Below, in pieces: positions 36,121 to 48,363 of a stretch of 64,000 bases of DNA; the first letter of the stretch is position 1; each line of letters begins with the position of its first letter. Where the stretch lies: assembly GCF_020283565.1 (NCBI RefSeq), contig NC_060064.1:16450337-16514336 (forward strand), given 5' to 3'. This DNA comes from Trifolium pratense. Its lineage: Eukaryota; Streptophyta; Magnoliopsida; Fabales; Fabaceae. A program made the position numbers and the translations under genes. The notes under the pieces are model-generated. The model was given only the letters and a program-made list of their open reading frames with translations. It was not told where the DNA came from and made no database searches.

Positions 36121-37179
36121 TAGTTTTTTTTTAAAAAATTGCCTATTTTTAATATGAAAATATTAACTTGAGAAGGTCCACTCTTTAGCCACGATATCAA
36201 TGCTATTGTGATTTTTAATTTGTCCTAGAGGTGATGAGCATGTGGAATTCATTGACCACAAAGGTCGTGCGTGACCTTCCTACCCAAATCTGGTTAGCCT
36301 CACCTCTTTGGCATTTGATTCTAGAAGATTTAATTTATCACCAAAACATATTAAGAGTAGTATTATTAGCTTCATCTATCATTTACTATAATGTGTGATG
36401 AGCAAAGAACCAATAATGCTTTCAAAATAGGGTAATGTGTGTTCTAATCATCATCGAGCAAGCAATTTCTTCTTTATTTGAATTCCAAAAATTGGGCCAA
36501 GTGTTCATTCCCCTCAAGGAGCAACACTTGCTCGGGCACAAACTTTTGAGCACAAAACTTGGGCACACTCATACAAACTAAAAAAATTAAAAGAAAAATA
36601 AAGTTGTCACATCACTTTAACCAATTTTGCTTTATTTTTATTATATTTTGTGAGAGAGCCTAACAAGTATAATTTGAGCTTGTGCCCATAGAAGTATTTC
36701 TCCCCTTCAAGACTCTTTTTCACTCCCCCCTTTCAAAAAAACTTTTTGGTTCTTCTCAAAAAAGTTTGGAATATATTTTTCTGATTGTGACGATTATGTG
36801 AGCTCTATGATTCGTGATCATTGGACTTCTATTTTATTTTATTTTTAACTAATTTCGTATGTGTTTGTTAGAAGAAAAACAAAATTAGCATTTTATCTCA
36901 ACGCTACATACAAATGATTGTGGACGTCGAATTAGAGGAAACAATAAAAAACCTTTGCGAGAGACAAATAACGATAAAAATAAAAAACTGTATAAATATA
37001 TGACATTGTTGTTGATGTCAAATTTTGTGTAAAAAAAAAAAAAAAAAATTTAGAACAAGATAAAATGTCCTCAATGTTTGACTCAAGAATGTGTTTGGCA
37101 CTTTGGCTATATAAGAGGCTCCTCTATGCTTTTTTTACAATCATTTGCCACTTATATGTGCGTAATTTTCATATATTTA

Positions 37180-37519
37180 GGGTTTGTTTGATTCGCTAAA
37201 AATAAGGGACTTGACAGGATAATTGTAGTTGTACTGTGTTTGATTGTAAAACTGTTTCAGGAACTGGACAAACTGGGAAGCAATGGACAGGACAAAAACA
37301 GAATTTTTTGTACCTCACTAAATCACAGCACAACTTTTTGTTCGTAGTACAAGTTGTCTAAAGTGCCAAAATACCATTTTATTAACAAAATATCGTATAA
37401 GACAAAAAAATGTTCAATATCCCAAAAGTTTGTTATGTGCTGTTCTGTCATGTGTTGTGTGCTGTTCTGTCTTGTACTGTTCTGTCCAGTACTTATCCTT
37501 TAAGAAATCAAACACAGTT
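37180..37519. mobile_element. hAT-type MITE, about 340 bp
   Basis: Imperfect terminal inverted repeats of about 38 bp: left GGGTTTGTTTGATTCGCTAA... AAGGGACTTGACAG; right (rc) AACTGTGTTTGATTTCTTAA... AAGTACTGGACAG. Interior rich in GGACAG/CTGTTCTGTC words. Target duplication not clear. Confidence 0.6.
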
Positions 37520-38299
37520 ATTGTATGTATGTATTTTATCAAAAAATAAAAGCACTGAATAAAAATTGTGAAAATAAATTTCTATATATACGTCACTTCA
37601 AAAAATGGTTCTTTTATCCCCACTTGGCACAACCAACTTCACCACTTGTTGAATTCTATTGGAACTTCTAGCACCGCAAGGAAACCTCAAACCAAGAATA
37701 GGATACTCCTTTTTCATTTTTTTTCCTTTGACTCAAGCAAGGGTACCCTAATTTCCTTTAAAATAAAAACAAAAAAAATTATTTGTTCATAGACAAAATA
37801 AAATTACTCTATACCAATCGTTAACTGATTCAATTGTAATTGATAGAAAGAATCACGGTTCAATCTCCCGCAACTACCACGGGAGGAAACTAAAACCACT
37901 TGATATCAATCAGATTACGCAGTCTAATAGGCAAGATGTTGACAGTGAAAACAAAAAATAAAATTACCAAAAAAAACTCACATATGTCATTATAAAAACC
38001 TAAAAAATAAATAGTCTAATTTCAACCTAAAAAAAAAATTAACATAATAATATTCGGTTAAATTAAGATTTACTCATACATATATGAAAAAAAAATATAT
38101 ATTTATTTATTATTTGCCAAAATGAATAAAGAAAACAAAAAGAAGAAGCTTCATAAACATCCCCACAAGAAAACGTAAACAGGTCCTCCTGCCTGTCCTT
38201 GAATTGAAGGTTTGTAAAATCAAAGCCGCCCCTTTTTTTCTTTTGCGCCTACAAATATGAATTCCTTTCTCACATTTTCTTCAAACCCTTTTTTCTTTT

Positions 38300-38939
38300 T
38301 GCTCTTATAACAACTAACTCTCTCTTCTACCAAAAACAAAATCATCTTTTTAAGGTTTAGAACACCTTGTTCTTGTTTCGTTTTTTAAGGTAACTTCACC
38401 GTTTGCAGTTTCACCTTCTTCAAGATTTCATCTTTTTTCACATTGTGATCTGGGTTTTGTTTTGTTTGATCTAATTTCTTCTTATTTCACAACCTCATCT
38501 CAAAAATTTCCAATTTTTATGTTTTTGTTTTCTATGTTTTCTGAATTTTTCATGTTGGTCTAATTTACCTGTCAGGAAATTCTGCATTGCTTGTGTTTTT
38601 GTTTTTATTTTTGTTTTTAATTAATTTTTTCTTCATATTTTAAATATGATGGATCAGAATGATTCATATATTGTATAAAAATCCAAGCTTGGTGATTTCT
38701 TGATTAAATTTTCGTTACTCCTGTTTTCATGGAAGTTGATGAAATCTGGATTTGTCTCTAATTGAATCTCACTCGTAATGTGTGATAATTTCAATTGAGA
38801 TTTTGGTTTCTAATGGAAATTTGAATATATTTCTAGATCTCTCAATAATTGCTATGATATTCATATTAATATTCTTTTTTTTATTTATTTATGGTTTTTG
38901 GTCAGGGTTTAAACCAGGATTATATACACATAATTCTAT
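38300..38939 (+). promoter_or_regulatory. Guanylate kinase 5' leader with UTR intron
   Basis: CT-rich leader sequence from about 38300 is followed by a donor AAG|GTAACT at 38390 and a T-rich intron ending GTCAG at 38905. The intron itself is T-rich, as is usual for plant leader introns that boost expression. The transcription start is not visible from sequence alone; the pyrimidine-rich stretch at 38310-38340 is a plausible start region. Confidence 0.5.
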
Positions 38940-41624
38940 ATGGTAAGCATATATTTTCTCTTCTCTACTATTTCATTGATGTACAAAAATGTTTAGTTTC
39001 ATAGAGAATGTTGGTAGATTGTGATGTTCAAATGTGGATCAAAGTGGTTTTGTTTTCATGTGTTTAATTTGATTTTTGTTTGGTTGTGATCAATAGGGAG
39101 AAGCACCTGCATTTCTTGTTGAGGATCTTCAGGATGGACCTCTTAATGGTCTTGAATTGAAAAATGGAACTTGTAAAACAACTACTACCGTTGGCGATAA
39201 AACGGTAAGATTATGATTTATGTTTTGAAGATCATATTTTAATTTTGTATATTTGTTAATTAGGTTAGTTAGATATAGCCAATTTATGCCTAAAACAAAA
39301 ACTGGGCCTCCATTTGTTTGACAGTATGTCACTGTTGGAGCTGGTGATGGAACTTTGTCCATTGACGTTCAAATTTTTGACCGTAGTCTTGGAGAATGGT
39401 CAGTTTGAAGTTTCTTAGCTTCATCGATGTTTTTATAAGGCTTTTGTTTTCTGATATTTATTTTGGATTGCAGGGTTCACCCAACTGTGCTAGGCACCAA
39501 ACCCTTGTCGTGCAAAGGTCACTCTGCTGTGCTTTGCGAAAACCGGATACTAGTTCTTAAGAAGGGTTCTAAATTGGATGATCAGATATGGTTCCTAGAG
39601 GTGAGTGTGTAATAAAAAAGGGACTATAAAAAGGGTCTAAAACAGAATTAGATTTCTGTATTGTATGATGAACTATGAAGCACCGACACTGACACGTTGA
39701 CACCAGTAATGATTCGAGGAAATGACACAATTGAATGTAATCACATGTGTCAGTGTTGTGTTAGTGTCAACGTGTCATTGACATGCTTTTGATCTGAAGT
39801 GTCGGTGCAATAGAGATTAATAAATGTTGATTTTTCTATTATGATTTCTAGGTGGACACCGAATATGTTAGGCAGCAGCGAAAAAAGTTGGGCACTGAGG
39901 TTGTTGCGTGGAGTAAGGGTGTGATAGGCAATGCTGAAAAACCTATTGTTATTAGTGGTCCTTCTGGAGTTGGTAAAGGAACACTGATATCAATGCTCAT
40001 GAAGGAATTCCCATCAATGTTTGGTTTTTCGGTGAGCCATACAACCCGTGCTCCAAGAAATATGGAGAAAGACGGGGTCCATTACCATTTTACCGATAAG
40101 AGTGTGATGGAGAAAGAGATTAAAAATGGAAAATTTCTTGAATTTGCATCTGTCCATGGTAATTTGTACGGGACCAGTGTTGAAGCTGTTGAAGTGGTAG
40201 CAGATGCAGGAAAAGTAAGTTCATTCTTCTTTACTATTATTCTAATTCATATTATTTGATGCTTGGATATTATAACTTTAAATTTCCGGTTTGCCGATGT
40301 TCGTTATTCTATTCTAAATTGACATATATTTGAACGAGCTTTGCATTTATTCATTCTTAGTTCAGCCAAATGTTTTAAATATATAGTTGTTTTCCATGAA
40401 GTTTCAAGAATTGTTCGCTTTATAAAAACACCTATAAAATCTTGAATGTAAGGATTGTCTCAACTTCTAGAGCCGTTATTGCTGAACCGTGTGAATTATA
40501 GCTTTGTTAGAGACACATCATAACATTGCATTACATTAGGCTAAATATCAATGCCATATATTAGAGCTGATATAATGTAGCCGTTACCCTAATCAAAATG
40601 AAGCCTCCTAAGCCTTTCTCTATAATACTTGCAGAGATGTATTCTTGATATTGATGTTCAAGGAGCAAAATCTGTGAGGGCTAGTTCTCTTGAAGCCATA
40701 TTCATCTTTGTCTCTCCACCATCAATGGAAGAGCTTGAGAAGCGCCTTCGTGACAGGTACTGAGTTGTGTCTTGAGCTTAGTGATGCATTTTTAATTCGC
40801 AAGCAGTTCAAAATTTGGGCTTAATTTAATGCTTTGAAACCAGAGGGACTGAGACAGAAGAACAGATCCTGAAGCGACTGCGCAATGCCAAAGCTGAGAT
40901 TGAGCAGGGGACATCTTCTAATATATTTGATTTCATGTTATACAATGACAAACTTGAGGAGTCTTATGAGAAACTTAAGGTAACTTCTGCTAAAGCAAAA
41001 ACTTACCGAATCCTGAAAAAGTTTGTATAATCCTAATTAATATAAGTGTATCCACTGGTGCAGAAATTATTGGGACTTGATGGTTTTGTCGCTGCTTCAC
41101 CCAAATCAGGTAAGAGTTTTTCTAAAGTAGTCAAATTAAATGTATAGTTTCACTTTTTAAAGCTATTAAGTAATCAAGATATATTGACATGTATAAAATC
41201 TGTCGATCCAGCAGCACCTAAGGAGATTAATCTTCCAGTGGATCATTCAGTGTCTAAAATTGATGACAAAATCATCATCTCTTCGGGACTAGAGAAGGAG
41301 ACAAAGAATTTGTAAGCCTTCTAAATTTTGAGCCAATCATCAATTTAGTTTCTGAAATCGCATATGTTAGACCATGAGATTTCTGAGATTAACAAAACTT
41401 CAAAATGATCCATGAAATAAAAAATTCTCGATAATATTAGTTCTTTTGGATCACCTTTTGGAATTTTTTCGATTTCAGGAACCAAATTTATCCGAGTTCT
41501 AACTTTGCATTTGACTTGTGACAGGATCATGTTGGATGTTTCTTCACTAAAAGGCGGTGCACCAGGAAGGACAAGAGGGCTTGATTTTCAAGTCATAGGG
41601 GCCTCTTTGGATAAGCTTTGCTAA
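38940..41624 (+). CDS. GK1: Guanylate kinase (plant cytosolic GK-1/GK-2 type), 392 aa, spliced
   Basis: It phosphorylates GMP/dGMP to GDP/dGDP with ATP. Coding exons that give one continuous frame: 38940-38942 (the ATG alone), 39097-39204, 39325-39398, 39474-39600, 39852-40214, 40635-40756, 40844-40979, 41064-41109, 41212-41311, 41525-41624; all introns are GT-AG. The N-terminal ~100 residues carry a Kelch-like stretch ([18 protein letters not shown]) as in Arabidopsis AGK1. The guanylate kinase domain starts near residue 134, with P-loop GPSGVGKGT at 140-148 (Lys146), the GMP-binding segment [10 protein letters not shown] (164-173), HYHF, GNLYGTS and the lid region [16 protein letters not shown]. 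Length fits the family (AGK1 about 387 aa). No transit peptide is seen, which fits a cytosolic/nuclear enzyme. A 5' UTR intron is likely at 38390-38905 (AAG|GTAACT ... GTCAG|GG), so the ATG sits at the end of a small exon. Intron 39601-39851 holds a MITE; the exon at 41212 has a tandem acceptor. Confidence 0.95.
39680..39808. mobile_element. Foldback MITE in a guanylate kinase intron
   Basis: Left GCACCGACAC then GACACGTTGACAC; right GTGTCAACGTGTC then AGTGTCGGTGC, an inverted repeat around a 129-bp insert. It lies in the intron between the exons at 39474 and 39852 and leaves both splice sites untouched. Confidence 0.7.
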
Positions 41625-44284
41625 CAGTTTATGAACTTTAGCAACAACTAACTTGGTTTTCTCCATTCATAATGTAACATCAGAAATGCGTCACTCGATA
41701 AGGCATTAGATTTATGCGTTAAAACATTTTTTTTCCCTCTTACCGCCGTTCTTTGATTGTTATGGCAATTGAATTGACTTGAGTAGTGTTGGCAATGACA
41801 CATTTATTATTATTATTATTATTATTATTCCCTACATGGGCAATGAAATGATTTTGTGATTTTTGTGTCTCTATATTTCATCATCATGAATAGCAAAATA
41901 TTGTTGAACATGTTCTGTGTTTTGTTCATGCCTATTTAACAGTTATTTTGTGTTACTTGTCCTAACATACGTTTCTCCTTTTTGAGTAACATTTTCAATA
42001 TGGAGGGTAACCCCACATTTAACTTACCATTAGTGCCCCAACCTCCTAAGGCCTGAGGAGGAGTTGGAGTGATTTTAGCCCTACATTGAGTGAGACAATA
42101 TGAGAACCATATAACCTATTGTTTGGTTGTCCTGAGTCCTAACCTATTTAAGTATTGATGAACTGTTGCTGCCTAAACATTTTTGTGATGTTCTCTTTCT
42201 CGAATGTGTAACGATCAATGATCTCAAGTCCCTTTCAAGCTCAACTATCCGCATTAAGTTTAAATCTAAAATCCGAGAATGTAGCAGCGTTAAACTTTTG
42301 AGATAAAACTTTCTTGCTGATGTGGTTCTACTGAGTTCAAAGGGCTGGTCTTCATAGTTGTGTGTTCGGAATGCTCGACTTATTAAAAAAAGTTATGAAA
42401 TTACTCGGTTTTCATAATACCAAACTATAGATGATATACTCTTAGTCTTAACCCTTTACTAAGAAGCTATCCTCCTTTTTTACTAAGAAGCAATCCATTT
42501 TTTACTAAGTAGCAAACAATTTTTTCTTTCTCAAATTTCTCATTTTATAGCGGATTTATAAAAATAGGACGCACGAAAAACTCACATGAGTCTAAAGAAA
42601 TTTTGTTAAGTTGTAGCATATGCATTTTTGGGGGGATGTTATGTTGGTGGTGGAGATCAAGAGAAGACAATAATATGCAATGACCGTTAAAGCAGTTTTC
42701 AGTTGTGAATAGTGTGGCCACAATGAAGAAAAGTGTTGTCACATCGATATAACAACACATAAGGGAGCTTAAATTTTGTTGAGGTGTTGATGTTACAATT
42801 AAAAGTTAGCTTAATGAGGCCCACATAAGTTCACACCTAAATGGACTCTAACAAGCCATTAGTTATCTGGTTGGTTTATACATTCATGTAGGGTAGAAGA
42901 GCATGCTATTCCAACTTGCTCTTGTACCACTTGCAACTGTATGGTCTATATTTTTCCATACATATATATTATGTTAATGTTAGGAAGGTAGGTTTGAATA
43001 CAATATTTACTTGGTTACATATTTACAAGCCATGATGACAGCATGAGAGAATGAGAAAGGAGAGGATCCAAATTTTGTTTGGTGAATTAGTCAATCACAG
43101 ATTCACAATGATAATGTAATTTTGTTTTTGCTATAAAGTGCAAATTTTACAAATTATGGTAGCTCACTGTGATGTCAAACAAACATTCAGTCTGAACTTC
43201 CTATAATATAGAATTTGATCTACGGTTGGAAAAAAATATATAGAATTTGATCCGTGATTCATTGTAATTTTGTCAAATTCACCACAATATTAAACAAGCA
43301 CTTCTTATTAACCATTTACTTTTTAGAAATATCGAATTTGAATTCCTACTTCTAATTGATTTGACATTAATTAGAACTCATTAATAACTAGATAAGTAAT
43401 TCGAACTTCGGCTGTGAAATAAGTAAAATCTAACTAAAAGTTATTTCATATATTCTTTAGTAAAACTCGTTAATCATTTTTCTTGATTATTGACTAGCAA
43501 GATACAATAAGACACAATATATAATTTTTTTATGTTAATCCTTTGCTTTCAGAGGAAAGGAGGTCGGGTAATCCAAAGTTCGACAACGAGATAAATAAAG
43601 TTTGACAAAAAATTATTTTCACTAGAAATCAAACTCGAATTCTTCTGAACAATTCAACTTAAAAGGAGTTCATTAACCACTTGAGTTAAATGCTTGCGAC
43701 AATATATAAACTTTGTTTGTGAATTTAAAAAAGTAAAACGTATTGAGACATAAAGTTAAGTAATAATATATGGTGTCAAAATATTAATGGTTGGCTTATA
43801 ACACCAAATAATTTTGGGACACCTATGACCTATGTGGTGTGGCTTTGAGCCAAAGTAGGAAAGGGGGAATGAATGAACGAGGAAAGCATGGTGATGCAGT
43901 GCAACTTGGCTGGCATCTCCTCCCCACTGAACTATTTGTGTGTGTGTAGGGGGGGGACCCTCTGAAACTGAAAGAGCTTATTCACTTCTCACGGGACCAA
44001 GTTAGAGACACACGCCACTGTTGTCCTTCTTTGCCAACAAATACAGCTATGGTGCATTTTTCTGCTCAGCATTTCACGTGTGTTATTGTACATTTGTACT
44101 AGTCCTAAAGTAAGCTGCATATGCTGTATACAATTCTTTGTTTAAATATGTTTCTATAAAGAGAGAAGAAATAGCAAGTATTAATCCTATATGTCGTCGG
44201 ATAAGATTTTGGAATCCATCAGATTTTTGAAATCCACCAGAAAGAATAATTTGGAATCTATCAAATTTGAGAAAATTCTGTATA
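41625..44284. other. Downstream of guanylate kinase: repeats only
   Basis: 3' UTR and poly(A) region of guanylate kinase (to about 41950) with a (TTA)n tract at 41804-41829. Two SINE-like repeat copies lie at about 43393-43480 and 43568-43690. A small palindrome (CCAACCTCCT...AGGAGGAGTTGG) lies at about 42039. Nothing else supported. Confidence 0.5.
43393..43690 (+). repeat. Dispersed SINE-like repeat, copies 4 and 5
   Basis: Copy 4 (43393-43480): AATTCGAACTTCGGCTGTGA, AAGTAAAATCTAACTAAAA. Copy 5 (43568-43690): AATCCAAAGTTCGACAACGA, ACTCGAATTCTTCTGAAC, CATTAACCACTTGAGTTAAA. Same orientation as the other three copies. Confidence 0.5.
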
Positions 44285-44961
44285 TCTTTTATATTATAAG
44301 CTTGTATACACAAGCAAACTCTAAACCCTAATTTGTTTCCCCTGTTTTCCCTCCATTTTATCTTGCAATTTTTATTAAAAATAATACAATTTTGTCTTGA
44401 CTAGGATTCAAACCCGCAACCCTTCAATGCAAGGCAATATTTCCAACCATTATGGCAAGTATACCAATTGTGATTAAAATTATGTGCAATAATTGATAAG
44501 CACCATCAATTTTAAAAGTATATCATATCAAAATTATTGTTGACTATATTATTCATCACGAAATATTTTTATGTCTTTCCTGATCAATGATTTTTTTTTT
44601 TCTACCGGATCATATATTTAGAGAATAATTATCATGTGAGATTTGGAAAGTTTTTTTTTTTTTTGACGCAAAGATTTGGAAAGTTATTATCAAACTCAAT
44701 TCTACTAAATCAATTTTTTTTGCAATACAACCAAACGCAACCATAGTCATGTCACTAATCACATTCATTATTTTGTTTTTAATATTGCAGATTTAATATT
44801 AACCGATGATCAATTGATATAATATGCACTAGCAGACCAATTGTGATTTAAATTATGTCCACAAAGTGTTAAGCTCCATCAACTTTCATAGGAAATATTT
44901 CATGCGACAATTAAGCACCATCAATTTTCATTGCACAATTTAAACAATTAAAAACCGATAA
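44285..44961 (+). mobile_element. Helitron-related segment with its own 5' end
   Basis: A|TCTTTTATATTATAAGCTTG at 44285 matches the 5' end of the Helitron at 44962, followed by related text (CTCTAAACCCTAA, TTTTCCCTC, GTCTTGACTAGGATTCAAAC). No CTAG 3' terminus of its own was found before 44962, so it may be a duplicated 5' part. CCAATTGTGATT...TAAGC.CCATCAA also occurs twice within it (44464, 44839). Confidence 0.45.
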
Positions 44962-45530
44962 TCTCTTATATTATAAGCTTGCTAACATAAGCTAACCCTA
45001 AACCAAATTTTTTTCCCCTCATTTTCTCTTTCTTTTTATTGCAGCTTTATATTAAAAATATACAGATTTGTCATCGAACCTGCATCTCTTACTTACAATA
45101 AAATCTTTCAACCGCTAAAACATGTGCTTCAACTATGAAAGAATTTAGGAATCCTAATATGTTAACCCCGTTTTCAATAAATTTGAACGGCGGAATTAAT
45201 CACAATTTTTATTTATTTATGGATGTCTACTTAAGTTTATGTTCTTGATTACGTCTTTAATTTTTTTTTAACCTTTAATTATCATCAATTTTTTAACCTT
45301 TAGTTATCAGCAATTTTTTTTTAATAAGTAAACAAAACGATGAGGTTCAAAAATTATTTAAAAAATATATAAAATATAAAATAAGCACATAAACAAATAT
45401 AGAATAATTAGTCCATGAAATTCCCTATACTACTCTTATTGAAAATGCTCTTAGAATTTTTGTATTTTATTTTTTATTGTTACATATTACACCTAATTAG
45501 ACCCATGCACCGCATGGGTCAAAGTTCTAG
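44962..45530 (+). mobile_element. Non-autonomous Helitron, 569 bp
   Basis: Starts after A with TCTCTTATATTATAAGC; ends with a perfect 9-bp hairpin GACCCATGC-ACC-GCATGGGTC (45500-45520), six bases AAAGTT, then CTAG (45527-45530) followed by T. This is a canonical Helitron 3' end. No helicase coding. Confidence 0.75.
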
Positions 45531-46213
45531 TTTTATTGAAACAAAAGATTGTCTTCAAGACTATAATAGTTTAGCTTAAATAGTAGAGAAACATAAAAAT
45601 AACAAATCTACCTAAAAGATAGTAAAAATAAAAATAACAAATCTGCCTAAATAAAAATAACAAATCTACCTAAAATATAAAAATAACTAATCTAGGTGAA
45701 ATATAAAAATAATAAATCTTGTTAGTAAAAGAAAAATAACAAATCTAATTAAAATAGAGTAAAATCAAATCTTCACTATTTTGCAAGTGAACATTTCTTG
45801 CGCGCCACTTCGTCTTCAATCCGGCGCGGCTAGCCTTCCTACATCATATGTGTATACGTGAGACTCATTTAAGTACTCAAAATTGGAGAGCTTCATTGTA
45901 GATGCTCTAAAAAGGAAAAAAGGAAAACTACAAAGTACAAATATAAACAAATATTTCGAGTGATGCAAGCACCAAATATGTCAATAAAAAGGAGTATCCA
46001 AAGATTTCTAAAATGAGCCTTCAAAATATGGAAATCAAAAGAATTTAAAGATAGATTAAAATTAGTTAGTCAATATTTATCCCCTAAAACATATTTTCCG
46101 AACTTTTTATAGTTTAAATATTATTTTTAACGGAAAAAAATTTCGAAAAATATATTCTGAACTTTATTCCCATTTTGGGCAAAAATGTAATTTTACCGGA
46201 TAAGAGAATGTTA

Positions 46214-46241
46214 GGGGGACGGGCGGGTGGTGGGGGTGGGG
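46214..46241 (+). other. G-quadruplex-forming tract
   Basis: Five runs of three to five G with loops of 1-4 bases (AC, C, TGGT, T) in otherwise AT-rich DNA. No gene nearby within 1 kb. Confidence 0.7.
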
Positions 46242-46961
46242 TGAAGAATTTTTTTTAAAGCTTATTTGGATTAGACGGGCCGTTTCTAATAATGGGCCGC
46301 ACAAAAACCAGTAGTAGTTGAATACTATTGGCGGGGCTTGTGAAAAACATAAAAGAGAAGATTGATATTTGCAGCGCTTGATTATAAAATATAGTCCCCT
46401 CTATTTTTTTTCTTCTTACAATCTCACGTTTAGATGGTTGCTTTTCGCCCTCTCTAAATTGATCAACATCCCTCTCATGTCTCTTCTATCTACTGCAAGA
46501 TATCTCTTGACGATGTAAATTTTACCAGATGATATTTTTCAATAGTGAAAATCTTACAATAAGATATTTTTTGATAGTGTAGATCTTATTGAAAGATAAT
46601 TGACGATAATATTTTTTTCTAATGTGAACAATGCAGGAGGAAGAACAACCACCTCACGTTTATCACATATTTGACCAAACCCACTAGAACAAGTCCCAAT
46701 TGTACCGACAACTCACTTACTCAATATATACCGAGAATTTATTTTGTCACCCTACCACCTTCTCGAGCGTCCTTTTAGTTTTTTATTTTACCCTTCCGCT
46801 ACTTAAGTAGCAGACGTGTAAAGTATTGAAATTTTCATGGTTAGCTAGGATTTTTTTTTTTTTCAAATTTCTTATTTTTATAACGTCTGTGGACATAAGT
46901 ATTTTGATAATTTCGTAAGACGCGTGAGAAAATGAATATAATGGGCAACTGAATTTCTCAT

Positions 46962-47311
46962 ATATATTGTTACACTTTTTTTTTTTTGAACGTAAAGTAT
47001 CTACTCCATTTCATTCATAATAATATCACGAATACAAAGGGGAACATCAATAAAAATGTGGAAACTAGCTAAGGATGTGGCCTCTCTTGCTAACACATGA
47101 GCGACCTCATTGGCTTGTCTCCTAATAAACTCAACCCGAGAGTTTCTAAAATGTGTGTTAAACATGGTCCTACAATCCTTAATAATATCACCAAGCTCAG
47201 ACTCATCTCTATTCTTACTATGAAATTTAGTTACAACAATTTGTGAGTCAAGCTCGAAATCCACATGCTCCAGTTGTAAATCTTGAATCCACACATATAT
47301 TGTTACACTTT
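46962..47311 (-). mobile_element. 5'-truncated LINE insertion with RNase H end and 17-bp target duplication
   Basis: ATATATTGTTACACTTT occurs at 46962-46978 and 47295-47311. Between them (46979-47294) the minus strand encodes the end of a LINE RNase H-like (RVT_3) domain: VDFELDSQIVV, FRNSRVEFIRRQANEVAHVL, and a natural stop just before a poly(T) (poly(A) on the minus strand) next to the left duplication. It is a textbook target-primed insertion. Confidence 0.88.
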
Positions 47312-47630
47312 GATCCCCACATATTTTATTTTTGAGAATTTGGTACACGCAATTTTTAGTTGCACTTCTAATCGCTCAATAACTTGATCCTTTTGAAACG
47401 TTTTGTTCCTAAAATTCACCATGAGAGACCATAAGTTCCAAAAATCGTCAAAAGAGTACTATCTGTAGAGATAATATTATTGAAAAAACAAGAAGATGGA
47501 AATTGTAAATTTGAGAAAATAAAGGTATCGGTATTATATTTGAGTTTAAAATTTGAAAAACAACAAATATTTATACGAAATTAAAGTTCGCTTTCAAACC
47601 AAAAACCTCTAATAAAAACAAAATTTTTCC

Positions 47631-47666
47631 GGAACTCAGTTGGTAGGGACATCTTACTATATAGTA
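47631..47666 (+). mobile_element. SINE head fragment
   Basis: GGAACTCAGTTGGTAGGGAC then ATCTTACTATATAG, like the SINE heads at 1350 and 4145; cut off by the repeat cluster that follows. Confidence 0.45.
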
Positions 47667-48363
47667 TTAAATATGTTTGGATCTCATCTCCAAAAGCTAG
47701 CTCAAAGGGTGAGGTTGCCCTCACATATTTATACACTTCACATCCCGGGAACCTAAGCAATGTGGGACTTCAAACAATCTCCAACAACACAACAATACAC
47801 CCACCCTCACGCCTAGCGTGGTCCTGGGTCAAATGCTCACACTGCAGTCCTTAACCCGACTCTGATACCATGTTAAATATGTTTGGATCTCATCCCCAAA
47901 AGCTAGCTCAAAGGGTGAGGGTGCCCTCACATATTTATACACTTCACATCCCGGGAACCTAAGCAATGTGGGACTTCAAACAATCTCCAACAACACAACA
48001 ATACATTCAACACTCACCCTCACGCCTAGCGTGGTCCTGGGTCAAATGCCCACACTGCAGTCCTTAACCCGGCTCTGATACCATGTTAAATATGCTTGGA
48101 TCTCATCCCAAAAGCTAGCTCAAAGGGTGAGGTTACCCTCACATATTTATACACTTCACAGCCCGGGAACCTAAGCAATGTGGGCATTTGACCCAGGACC
48201 ACGCTAGGCGTGAGGGTGGGTGTTGAATGTATTGTTGTGTTGTTGGAGATTGTTTGAAGTCTCACATTGCTTAGGTTCCCGGGATGTGAAGTATATAAAT
48301 ATGTGAGAACAACCTCACCCTTTGAGCTAACTTTTGGGGATGAGATCCAAGCATATTTTACAT
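47667..48363. repeat. Cluster of three direct and one inverted copy of a ~210-bp repeat
   Basis: Direct copies start TTAAATATG at 47667, 47873 and 48086 (spacing 206 and 213). The third is cut at AAGCAATGTGGG (about 48184) and continues into an inverted copy that runs to 48363. Each full copy contains AAAGCTAGCTCAAAGGGTGA, CACATCCCGGGAACCTAAGC, AATGTGGGACTTC, CTCACGCCTAGCGTGG and ends CTGATACCATG. A more distant relative lies at about 2700-2980. Confidence 0.85.

Noticed and set aside
47001..47348. Whole 115-codon frame as a gene
   Set aside because: Its first 17 or so codons lie in the target duplication and flank; only the part inside the LINE insert is real element sequence.
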